Source of the DNA: Clostridiales bacterium
GTDB taxonomy: Bacteria > Bacillota > Clostridia > Christensenellales > CAG-138
Assembly: GCA_918244965.1 (NCBI GenBank)
Contig: CAKJYC010000006.1
Coordinates: 1-64,000, forward strand
Direction of reading: 5' to 3'
Length of the DNA: 64,000 bases
Shown: piece by piece, positions 29,007-37,764 of the stretch
How positions within the stretch are numbered: the first letter of the stretch is position 1
How the letters are laid out: each line of letters starts with the position of its first letter
Notes under the pieces: generated by a model
The model's input: the letters and a program-made list of their open reading frames with translations, nothing else
What the model was told of the DNA's origin: nothing
Database searches by the model: none
Position numbers and translations under genes: made by a program

Positions 29007-29852
29007 ATGAAAATGACAAGATTGGAATGGCGTTACCTGCAGCGAATTGCGCTGGATCATCCATACTTTGACACGCACAAGCTCCCTTTGACCGAAAAGG
29101 AAGCAAAAGCGATTGTTGAAGCAAATATCACGATGACCGGCAAGGAATTCGTCGATTCCATCTATGCAAAGCTCGGCATGACCCGTTCGGAGGAAGAAAA
29201 GAAACGCTTTGCGTGGCTGCACAATATAGGGGAACTGTTCACCGTGCCACCGATCCGCAAGATCGCAATCGCGGTTCTTGTTGTCGTGTTGATGACCGTA
29301 TTTTTCGCAGCGACGCCGACCGGTAGAGCAATCGCTGAAAGCGTGATACAGTACTTTGCAACGCTGTTTGATGATGGTAGACTTGTTGTGAATCAAGGCA
29401 GTTATCAGAATTCAATAGAGCTTATTGAAAATACAGATAATTCAGATGACTATGAAAAGCTGGAAAATCAGATCGCAATTGTTTATGTAGACACTTTTGA
29501 TGATTTTACTATTGCAACAGAAAAAACGCCAATCACTTTGCCTCTTTTACATAAGGAACTGTATTACGAATATGATGAGACGATTGATTATTTAGCGCTG
29601 TATGCGGTTTATGAAATGGCAGAGGGGAAGATTATTACTTATCAGATTTGGGATGTAGATGATTGGGCAAGTTCCACTTCGATGGGTTTTATACCATACG
29701 ACACTCTCGACTCTGATAACGATATTTATTATTCGATTGAAGAGGATGGGAAGATTGATATCAAAATAATCAAAAAAGATTCTGTTTTCACAATAGTATC
29801 TAAAGGAAACTATTCTTTGGATGACCTTATCAAGATGCTAAAAGAGAATTGA
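29007..29852 (+). CDS. Single-TM anti-sigma-like protein with DUF4367-type C-terminus
   Basis: KIAIAVLVVVLMTVFFAATPTGRAIAESVIQYF TM segment, C-terminus FTIVSKGNYSLDDLIKMLKEN; directly follows sigma factor. Confidence 0.65.
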   Translation: MKMTRLEWRYLQRIALDHPYFDTHKLPLTEKEAKAIVEANITMTGKEFVDSIYAKLGMTRSEEEKKRFAWLHNIGELFTVPPIRKIAIAVLVVVLMTVFFAATPTGRAIAESVIQYFATLFDDGRLVVNQGSYQNSIELIENTDNSDDYEKLENQIAIVYVDTFDDFTIATEKTPITLPLLHKELYYEYDETIDYLALYAVYEMAEGKIITYQIWDVDDWASSTSMGFIPYDTLDSDNDIYYSIEEDGKIDIKIIKKDSVFTIVSKGNYSLDDLIKMLKEN

Positions 29853-29906
29853 TATCAGCGGGCGCATTTGTAAATGATATAAGCGCCCGCTAGTTCTATC
29901 CTAATA

Positions 29907-30281
29907 CTAGATGTTATATGTTTTTTCGTAGGAATATGTTACTCCTTCTGCTGTATAGCTAAGCCGTAGATGATAAGTTCCAGATGAAAGAGTAACGTTT
30001 TTACTGAGTCCAATTAGTGTATTTGAAGATGTCGTTCCAATGGATGCAATGGAATTATATGATGCATTATATAGTGTCAGCTTTACAAATACTGAGACGC
30101 CTTCTGGATTGTTTATTCTTGCCCACATCTTGTATGTTGAGCCGGAAACATGCTTTAAGCCGAAAGATGCGCCAATATCTGCTCTGACCGGCATCTCAGC
30201 AGTACCGTCCGCAAACGTCGGTAAGGTGACCATCATGCTTATCAATAGTGCAAGCGCGATACATAGGACTTTTCTTTTCAT
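29907..30281 (-). CDS. Small secreted protein (Ig-like beta-rich)
   Basis: Signal peptide MKRKVLCIALALLISMMVTLPTFA; ...VTLSSGTYHLRLSYTAEGVTYSYEKTYNI. Confidence 0.65.
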   Translation of the reverse strand: MKRKVLCIALALLISMMVTLPTFADGTAEMPVRADIGASFGLKHVSGSTYKMWARINNPEGVSVFVKLTLYNASYNSIASIGTTSSNTLIGLSKNVTLSSGTYHLRLSYTAEGVTYSYEKTYNI

Positions 30282-30738
30282 AATGACCTCCAAGAAATGA
30301 ATTTGGGTTACCCCAAATTCAGAGAGACACCGCAAGTCCGATGAAAGTCCATTCGTTTAAAACTATTTTGTTAAAAATAATTAGCTATGTAATGATGTAG
30401 CTGATCTTGAATTATGCCATTCGAAAATTAGACTTTTGGCAAGTTTTATGATTATTTGCCGAGAGTCTATTATCTAATCTGAGATTGGGCCATTTAAATC
30501 CACAATGTATCTCGCAGATAGTACTGTGAATAATGCTGATAAATTGTATCAAAGAAAGAACAATCTTGTGACTGCGGCGTGTTGTATTTAACAATGTTAT
30601 AATCACATAAAGAAGGGAGAAACAACTGGACATTAAGAAACGTGAAGTAAACCATTAGATCTATGCTTTACCGAACCTTTTTATAGCACTGGAGGATTTG
30701 AACAGGTTTTTTGATCAGACACACTATTAGTGAAATTA

Positions 30739-30778
30739 TTGGTGACATTCTGATAAAAACATGATATAATGTCACCAA
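30739..30778 (+). promoter_or_regulatory. Sigma-A-type promoter overlapped by an 11-bp inverted repeat (operator)
   Basis: GTGACA-N17-TATAAT (30742-30770) within TTGGTGACATT...AATGTCACCAA. Confidence 0.7.
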
Positions 30779-30801
30779 AGATACGAGAGGAGCACAAGCA
30801 A

Positions 30802-32160
30802 GTGAATCTTGGTATAGAGTCTGAAACTCTGGAGTTTAAGAAAACAACTGGTGAAATTGAAAAAGCAATGGATAACATCGCCAGTATGCTGAATAAGCAT
30901 GGGCATGGCACGTTATACTTTGGAGTTTCCCCAAACGGAGATGTTACGGGGCAGCAGATCAGCGCGTCATCCCTTGATGATGTTGCGAGGAAGATTAAAG
31001 AGGCTATCAAGCCCATGATATATCCGGAAGTTAAGAAAGAAACCATTGACGGCAAAGATGTAATCAGAGTTGATTTCTCCGGTCAGGAGAAACCTTACTC
31101 TTCCTTTGGCAGATACTACAAAAGAGTATTTGATCGTACGGAAGAAATGACCCCGGATGAATTGAAAAGAATGATGGCAGAAACTGACAGCTCTTCATAT
31201 TGGGAGAATCATCTGACCAACTTTGGCATGGAAGCTGTTGATGAAAAAGCGCTTGAAACATTTTATAAAAAGGCTGTCTCCTGCGGAAGGTTAGAAAGGA
31301 TGGCAGAGTATGATGGCGAAACTCTGCTGACGGGTCTTGGTCTATTTGAAAATGGAAAGCTGAATAATGCCGGGTATTATCTGTTTTCAAACAGGAGACC
31401 TGTCACACTAAAATTAGCTGTTTATGTTACAGATGAGAGAATCAATTTCTCGGATATTGATAGAATTGATGACAACATCTTCAATCTGATAGGTAAAGGG
31501 TTCTCGTATATAAAGGAGCATATAGACTGGAGGGTGGAAAAAGGAGAAGGCACTTCACGCATAGAAATTCCCGAAATACCTGTCGATGCAATCAGAGAAA
31601 TTGTGGTGAATTCCTTTGCGCACGCAGATTTTAGGGGTATAACGGAAAACGAAATCGACATAACACCAACCCGGGTCGAGGTTTATAATCCGGGTGAGTT
31701 TCCTTCCGGCTTGTCACCCGAAATGTTTGCAAGACAAAAAATCAGGTCCATGCCCAGAAACCGAGTCATTCTGAATGCTCTATATAAAAGCAAGGATGTG
31801 GAGATGTTTGGAAGTGGATTTAGAAAAGTGTTCTATTTCTGCGACAAGTATCACGTCAAGGTTGGGTCTTCGTCAGAAAACGGAGGATTTTCGTTTGTGT
31901 TTTATAGGGACAAGAGCGTGAAAAATGTCACCCAAAATGTCACTGAAACTGCCGCTAAAAAAGTTGATGAGGTTAAAATTGCAACAGCAACAAAAGTATA
32001 TATGCTTTTGAAAGAGGATCCCACGCAAACAAGAGAAAGCTTGGCTATAAAGGTTGGGAAAACTGCAAGAACAATACAAAGAGCACTTGACAAATTATCT
32101 GGTGAAGGAAAAATTAAACGAATAGGCTCAAGCAGAGCAGGATATTGGGAAGTGTTCTAA
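30802..32160 (+). CDS. AlbA_2/Schlafen-type domain protein with ATPase-like module and C-terminal HTH
   Basis: ESETLEFKKTTGEIEKAMDNIASMLNKHGHGTLYFGVSPNGDVTGQ; IPVDAIREIVVNSFAHADF; C-terminal KVGKTARTIQRALDKLSGEGKIKRIGSSRAGYW. GTG start after GAGGAG RBS. Confidence 0.8.
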   Translation: MNLGIESETLEFKKTTGEIEKAMDNIASMLNKHGHGTLYFGVSPNGDVTGQQISASSLDDVARKIKEAIKPMIYPEVKKETIDGKDVIRVDFSGQEKPYSSFGRYYKRVFDRTEEMTPDELKRMMAETDSSSYWENHLTNFGMEAVDEKALETFYKKAVSCGRLERMAEYDGETLLTGLGLFENGKLNNAGYYLFSNRRPVTLKLAVYVTDERINFSDIDRIDDNIFNLIGKGFSYIKEHIDWRVEKGEGTSRIEIPEIPVDAIREIVVNSFAHADFRGITENEIDITPTRVEVYNPGEFPSGLSPEMFARQKIRSMPRNRVILNALYKSKDVEMFGSGFRKVFYFCDKYHVKVGSSSENGGFSFVFYRDKSVKNVTQNVTETAAKKVDEVKIATATKVYMLLKEDPTQTRESLAIKVGKTARTIQRALDKLSGEGKIKRIGSSRAGYWEVF

Positions 32161-32195
32161 GGAATGCTTGCTGAATTTGGAATGAGGAGGGCTCT

Positions 32196-33215
32196 ATGAA
32201 ACTAAAAAAGCAATTTGCCGATTTCTACAAAGAGATTCGAATTGATGATGAAACTCATGCTTTGAGGGATAAGAGAGAAGTATTACAAGCTGATATTAAG
32301 GCAAAACTGCCGGGCATTCTCGAAGATCACGACATAACCATTAATAAAAGCGATATTAGATTGATCGATCAAGGTAGTTATAAGTACCATACAACGATAA
32401 AAGCTGATGTTGTGGATCGAGATGTAGCAGTTATGATCCCGTTAAGTACTTCAGATAATACAGATACAAGAAAGATTAAAGGTTATTTGCGGGACGCAAT
32501 TGACATTCCTGCACGCACCGTGGTAATTAAGGAACCCTGTGTCAGGGCGTCATATTACGAAGATGGAAAGGAATGGTTGCATATAGATCTGCCTCTTTAT
32601 GCTGAAGATGGGGATTCAGTATTCCTTGCGAGGGGTAAGGAACACAGCTCGGATTATTCATGGGAAAGCGCAGATCCGGAAGGGTTGAATGATTATCTTT
32701 GCGAGAAGATAAACGGCAATAACCAACTTCGCCGCATCATTTGCTTTATCAAGAAATGGCGAAACGAAAAGTATTCCGGATCAACGAGTGATCATGAAAT
32801 CCCGCCTAGCATAGGGCTAACTCTGTTAGCTTGTGATTGCTTTTCAGAGCAGTCTTCAAGCGAGGGCGATGATGATTTACTCTCTCTTCAGAAGACGATG
32901 AAAGGAATCTTGGACAAATTCTCATATACGTTTGATGGTAATGGGGATCTTATTAGAACTATATCAAGATCCCTTCCTGTAACTCCATATACGGATGTTT
33001 TCAAGAAAATGAAAGATAGCAGCAGTTCTTATATGACAACATTTTACAATAGATTGTCAAAGGCTGTTGACAACCTGACAGATGCTGTAAATGTTGAATC
33101 AGAGCACGATGCTGGAGAATACGTCCAGAAAGTTTTAGGAGAAAGCTTTATAGTTCCGCCTAAGGAAGCGGTGGCGGCACAAGCACAGAATAAAAGGGAG
33201 CATAGCTTTGGATAA
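32196..33215 (+). CDS. CBASS CD-NTase (cyclic oligonucleotide synthase)
   Basis: Nucleotidyltransferase core DQGSYKYHTTIKADVVDRDVAVMIPL...; followed immediately by Cap2/Cap3-like genes. Confidence 0.85.
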   Translation: MKLKKQFADFYKEIRIDDETHALRDKREVLQADIKAKLPGILEDHDITINKSDIRLIDQGSYKYHTTIKADVVDRDVAVMIPLSTSDNTDTRKIKGYLRDAIDIPARTVVIKEPCVRASYYEDGKEWLHIDLPLYAEDGDSVFLARGKEHSSDYSWESADPEGLNDYLCEKINGNNQLRRIICFIKKWRNEKYSGSTSDHEIPPSIGLTLLACDCFSEQSSSEGDDDLLSLQKTMKGILDKFSYTFDGNGDLIRTISRSLPVTPYTDVFKKMKDSSSSYMTTFYNRLSKAVDNLTDAVNVESEHDAGEYVQKVLGESFIVPPKEAVAAQAQNKREHSFG

Positions 33216-34887
33216 GCAAATGACTGCGAAAGAAATCTTAGAATCCTATGATGAGATTACTATAGGTGAGCAGCTCTGTGAAGATACTCTGTTTTTCACG
33301 CTATTTGAAAAGCAGTTTTTGTTTATTGCTCCTTCAAGAGATGATCTTTCATCAGGAGCTGAGATATACCTCTATAACGATAGCTTCCTGGATTATCCCC
33401 ATATTTTGCTTAGAGAAACAAACATTACTGAAGGAAAGGTGCTTCCTAAAGGAACATATCGCTGGGTATGTCTGTTTGAACAAGATAGCATAGTGAATTC
33501 AATCCTCTCATACGATGAAAAAATATATGATTGTATTGATAGGTTAATTGAGCTTCTTAATATGAGTTCAGTAGAAAAAGAGCGGGAGTTTCAGAAGGAA
33601 TTCTTGTACTATTGGAATAGTGAATCCATTGGTGATAACAGTTTTCAAATATATCTTGACCAAGATGATCAGGTCGCAGAAATGGACGTATACTTTAGCA
33701 AGAGTATTGTTCGTCTTACTGACAGCAGAATAGCGCTATCGGATATAGAGGAAACAGTCAAAGGAGAAAGAAGATGGATGCACCATATAGAGAAAGATGC
33801 ATTCTTCATTCCAATAAAAGACTGCAGGGGGGTACTTCCCCCTCATCGCGGTTATAAATGGACAGCAAAAGATCTCCATGAAATCATATATGGGAAACAA
33901 ATAGAACATATCAGTGATGAGTCTTTTGAAAAGATAAAAACTCTTATTCCAAAGACGCAGGATGTTTTGCTCGTGTTTGGGATGCGAACAGAGACGACCA
34001 ATATTGCTTTTGCGTTAAATATGAAATGTAAGAACAGAGTTGGTCATTCATTACTTGAAAAAATCCTTACAGACATAACAGCTGTTGAACCAATGTTTAC
34101 TAAAAGAAAGGATTACTCTTATTTGAGTGAACAGATAGGTAATGATATTGGGGCAAAAAGAAAGAAAGTGCTTCTTGTCGGAGCTGGATCATTAGGGAGT
34201 TATGTAGCTTTAGAACTGGTTAAAAATGGATTTACCTATCTGAAAATTTATGATGATGACACTCTTACAGAAGAAAACACGCTAAGATGGGCATATGAGG
34301 GATATGGCATAGGTGCAAGTAAAACACAAACTCTGAAAATAATGTTGGAATGGCTGCATCCACAAATACTTATAGATTCATGCAATAAAAAACTAGATAC
34401 AGAATCTTTGACGGAAGAACTAAAGGATACGGATATTATTATATTCACAATAGGCAATAGTGATGCACAGCTAAAGTTTAATAAAGTGCTAAATCAACAG
34501 GTGTTTACAAAGCCGGTATTATATGTGTGGCTTGAAGAAGGCGGCTTATACAGTCACATTCTATTTGTTGACTATCGAAAACCAGGCTGTTTTGAATGCT
34601 TATATACTGATACTAGCGGTGAAAAGGTTAATAATAGAGCAAGGAAAAATACAGACTTAGCTGCTGAGAACGGCATGATCCGAAATGGCTGCGGAGGCAC
34701 AAGAGCCGCTTATGGGACATCGATTCTTCTAAAAACGACAGCAGCATTGCTAGATACGTTACACGAAATAGATAGAAATAAACTGACTAAAAATACTTTA
34801 ATTGATATAACACCGACTAGAGTGGGTGCATCTGATATCATATTCCCAATGGAGGCATGTAATTGCTGTGGTAATAATGCAGAATAA
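33208..34887 (+). CDS. cap2: CBASS E2-E1 fusion protein (Cap2, ThiF-like)
   Basis: KKVLLVGAGSLGSYVALELVKNGFTYLKIYDDDTLTEENTLRWAYEGYGIGASKTQTL adenylation domain; conserved CxxC pairs (CFECLYT, CNCCG). Confidence 0.88.
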   Translation: MDKQMTAKEILESYDEITIGEQLCEDTLFFTLFEKQFLFIAPSRDDLSSGAEIYLYNDSFLDYPHILLRETNITEGKVLPKGTYRWVCLFEQDSIVNSILSYDEKIYDCIDRLIELLNMSSVEKEREFQKEFLYYWNSESIGDNSFQIYLDQDDQVAEMDVYFSKSIVRLTDSRIALSDIEETVKGERRWMHHIEKDAFFIPIKDCRGVLPPHRGYKWTAKDLHEIIYGKQIEHISDESFEKIKTLIPKTQDVLLVFGMRTETTNIAFALNMKCKNRVGHSLLEKILTDITAVEPMFTKRKDYSYLSEQIGNDIGAKRKKVLLVGAGSLGSYVALELVKNGFTYLKIYDDDTLTEENTLRWAYEGYGIGASKTQTLKIMLEWLHPQILIDSCNKKLDTESLTEELKDTDIIIFTIGNSDAQLKFNKVLNQQVFTKPVLYVWLEEGGLYSHILFVDYRKPGCFECLYTDTSGEKVNNRARKNTDLAAENGMIRNGCGGTRAAYGTSILLKTTAALLDTLHEIDRNKLTKNTLIDITPTRVGASDIIFPMEACNCCGNNAE

Positions 34888-35416
34888 TAATTGCGTTAAA
34901 ATGGGACTTCCAAATGGGAAAGTAGTTGATATTCTCAGTCCCGTTTTTGATGAAATAGCAAAATGGATTCAAGATGATCCTTATAAGCCGGAAAGTGGCG
35001 GATACATCATAGGCTATCAACACAAAGGGACGGGCAATATATCACTTGAAGAAGTATCACACCCTTATCTTTTGGATACTAAGAATCGCGTGAGATTTGC
35101 TATAAAAGATCCACGGCATCAACTGTTCCTTAGAAAAGCAAAACGTCATAATAGTTATTATATGGGAGTATGGCATACGCATCCTCAAAAAACGCCTGTA
35201 CCATCTGCTATCGATTGGAATGACTGGAATGAAACCTTAAAAGCGGATCGAACAGGATGCCAATATGTGTTTTTCATTATTGCTGGGGTAGATGAATGGC
35301 GGTTATGGGTCGGAGACTTTAAGACAATGATGATTCAAGAAATACACGAATGTCAAAAAGATCCATGCGGCATTTATTATAAAGGAGGATTGTCTGACTG
35401 TGAAAAAGATACTTAA
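34877..35416 (+). CDS. cap3: CBASS JAB/JAMM isopeptidase (Cap3)
   Basis: ESGGYIIG ... GVWHTHPQKTPVPSAIDWND (JAMM HxHxxxx(S)xxD); overlaps cap2. Confidence 0.88.
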   Translation: MQNNNCVKMGLPNGKVVDILSPVFDEIAKWIQDDPYKPESGGYIIGYQHKGTGNISLEEVSHPYLLDTKNRVRFAIKDPRHQLFLRKAKRHNSYYMGVWHTHPQKTPVPSAIDWNDWNETLKADRTGCQYVFFIIAGVDEWRLWVGDFKTMMIQEIHECQKDPCGIYYKGGLSDCEKDT

Positions 35417-36224
35417 TTTCTTATCTAGCAATACTAGGCAAGTTATAGAAACAGTGGCTTTAGTGATTGTTTTTATAGCTCCGTTTTTTGTGGATCTACA
35501 GGAAATGTTCAAAGAATACTTGGAAAGCGATCCTTTGACGCCTGACAATTTTATATGGCACTTCGCAATTAAGGGAGGAAAATACTTTGCTTCTATAATA
35601 CTGTTTATTGCTGTTTTGATTGTAATAAGGAGAATAAATCAAGAGTATGTTATGAATAGTAAACGAGTATACCATAACTATAGTTATGCTTGGTATTGGT
35701 TTTGCGCTAAAGTTCTTGGAATACAGAAATGCAATCTAGCGCTTGTACCAATATACACGCAGTTCAGATTGGCGATTAATGGAACCTTCTGCGATTATCC
35801 GCTGGATGAAACAGAATACCCGGTTATAGAAAACGAGCCGGATAGTAAAGTTACGCAGATTAATTGGGATAATCATAATAGTGAGATAAACCTTATTCTA
35901 GAAGATACCTATGTCATTAGCGAACGACAGATACCAAAGGTAAAGCGGAGATTAAAAACAATAAAAGTGAGTCGTAACAATGGAGATGATCGTTCCGGCC
36001 ATTTTAGTCAAGTATTCATTAATAAGATCACAAACTGTGTTAGAGGGCTAGAGGGTGGATCAATAATAAACGTATTTGCTACAACAAACCCAATGAACAC
36101 TATCCATATAGCGAGAAGGGCATTTGGCTCGGGAGAGAGAGGAAACGTTAAGCACCTATATGTTTTTCAGCAAGGGAATAGTAAAAAATGGCTCTTTAAA
36201 GAAAGGGGGAAAAAGATTTTCTGA
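35400..36224 (+). CDS. CBASS-associated 2TM membrane effector candidate
   Basis: Two N-terminal TM helices (VIETVALVIVFIAPFFV; YFASIILFIAVLIVI) and soluble C-terminal domain; overlaps cap3. Confidence 0.7.
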   Translation: MKKILNFLSSNTRQVIETVALVIVFIAPFFVDLQEMFKEYLESDPLTPDNFIWHFAIKGGKYFASIILFIAVLIVIRRINQEYVMNSKRVYHNYSYAWYWFCAKVLGIQKCNLALVPIYTQFRLAINGTFCDYPLDETEYPVIENEPDSKVTQINWDNHNSEINLILEDTYVISERQIPKVKRRLKTIKVSRNNGDDRSGHFSQVFINKITNCVRGLEGGSIINVFATTNPMNTIHIARRAFGSGERGNVKHLYVFQQGNSKKWLFKERGKKIF

Positions 36225-36722
36225 GAAGTGAATCTTGTAATATGGTTAAGTTTCCTTGTATTTTCTACAAGGTTTATCTAAACTATACTCTTATGAGTGT
36301 TTAGGGGCAATTGTACTGTGATTAAGAGTCCCATACTGGGCAAGTTCTCCATACCGACATTATGATGAAAGAAAGTAAAGTATAGACATAAACCATATTC
36401 CATTAATCGAAATGAAAAACAATCACTATAATTATTTGATAATGAAAAGTAATCTCATAAATCGATTGAAAAATATATTTTTAGCAGCAATGGATAAATA
36501 ACTGGATACTGGTGTTATTACTCTGTGATGAGATTAGAGCAGATGTAAAAATGGAAGCGTATTATGCACAAAGAATTGTATCAAAAGCAAGTTATATTTG
36601 AATCACGATGAGTATGGTTTAGTACTAAGAATCAAAGCAAAGATAAGGCGATTTAGATAAGTATCGGTAAAGCAATCTCTTGCATCGTTGCTATTGCAAT
36701 TAGTTTAAAAGGGGGCTCATAT

Positions 36723-37658
36723 ATGAAATCTACTATTACAAAACTCTCAACCAAGGCAAGTATAAATGGAGTGCAATACCTCGAAGACTATAGCTTTTGC
36801 TGTGGAGAACTTGCTCCGGTTTTTGAGGTTTCAACTCAACATGGACTAAATCAACTTTTAGGTAACGCGAAATTTGTTAATCGTGAATACGGCGAAGTGT
36901 TATATCGCGGGCAATGCCATCTGTATGGAACTGTTATGCCCTCTCTCATAAGAGATTATAAACAGGTTTGTTCACAAATGAATAGACTAAGAGCATTAAT
37001 TGAATTAATCAAGAATGATACACTTTTGAGAAAAGATTTGAAAGCTCAAAATGCAAATATCTGCGATGCGATTATTGAAGGTGTACTGCAACATTATGGA
37101 GTCCCAACAAGATATATAGATTTGGTGGATAATCATTGGGTGGCGCTTTGGATGGGACAATATGAAATGCAAAAAACAAAAAGAATTGAAGAATATGCTC
37201 ACTACAAGAAAAGAGCTATCTTAATTGAGAATATTGTGAACGGAGACTATTTGGCAGACAAAAAAGATGATTTATATCAGTATATTCTTTTGTTGGCAAT
37301 TCCATCTGCATTGGGGAATGAAGGGGTTACCGAAGCAAATGGCTTTTGTCGAGTTGATCTACGACAAGCACTTCCGTCTATTTTTTTAAGACCGCACGCG
37401 CAACATGGGATTGTAGTTAGGAGAAAAGGAGAGGATAAAAATAAAGCAGAATTCTATGATATTGCTTCTCAAGTGGTTGGAATTTTAAAGATTAGAATCG
37501 ATATAGTAGATCGCTGGCTTGGAAACGGAACGCTATTGATGATGGAAAACCTGTTTCCTCCTGCTGCAGTTGATTACGGATATGATTTGCTATTATCAAG
37601 ATCAGATATATTTAGCAAGGCTGGTAATGAAAGGTTCGCAATAACCCGGTATTATTGA
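36723..37658 (+). CDS. FRG-domain protein
   Basis: YGEVLYRGQCHLYGTVMPSLIRDY...EGVLQHYGVPTRYIDLVDNHWVALWMGQYE matches FRG-domain pattern. Confidence 0.8.
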   Translation: MKSTITKLSTKASINGVQYLEDYSFCCGELAPVFEVSTQHGLNQLLGNAKFVNREYGEVLYRGQCHLYGTVMPSLIRDYKQVCSQMNRLRALIELIKNDTLLRKDLKAQNANICDAIIEGVLQHYGVPTRYIDLVDNHWVALWMGQYEMQKTKRIEEYAHYKKRAILIENIVNGDYLADKKDDLYQYILLLAIPSALGNEGVTEANGFCRVDLRQALPSIFLRPHAQHGIVVRRKGEDKNKAEFYDIASQVVGILKIRIDIVDRWLGNGTLLMMENLFPPAAVDYGYDLLLSRSDIFSKAGNERFAITRYY

Positions 37659-37764
37659 TTGGCAGTGATACGTATTATTCTACAGAGTAATCTTATTATA
37701 TAAAAAGTAAAAACCACAAACATTGTATAGCCCAGATAACTAGTACTTAACGGAGATAAAGAAT

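Noticed and set aside
36225-36722. Gap before the FRG gene considered as a retron msr/msd or toxin-antitoxin RNA
   Set aside because: No reverse transcriptase in the window and no tandem repeats or long stem typical of those systems.
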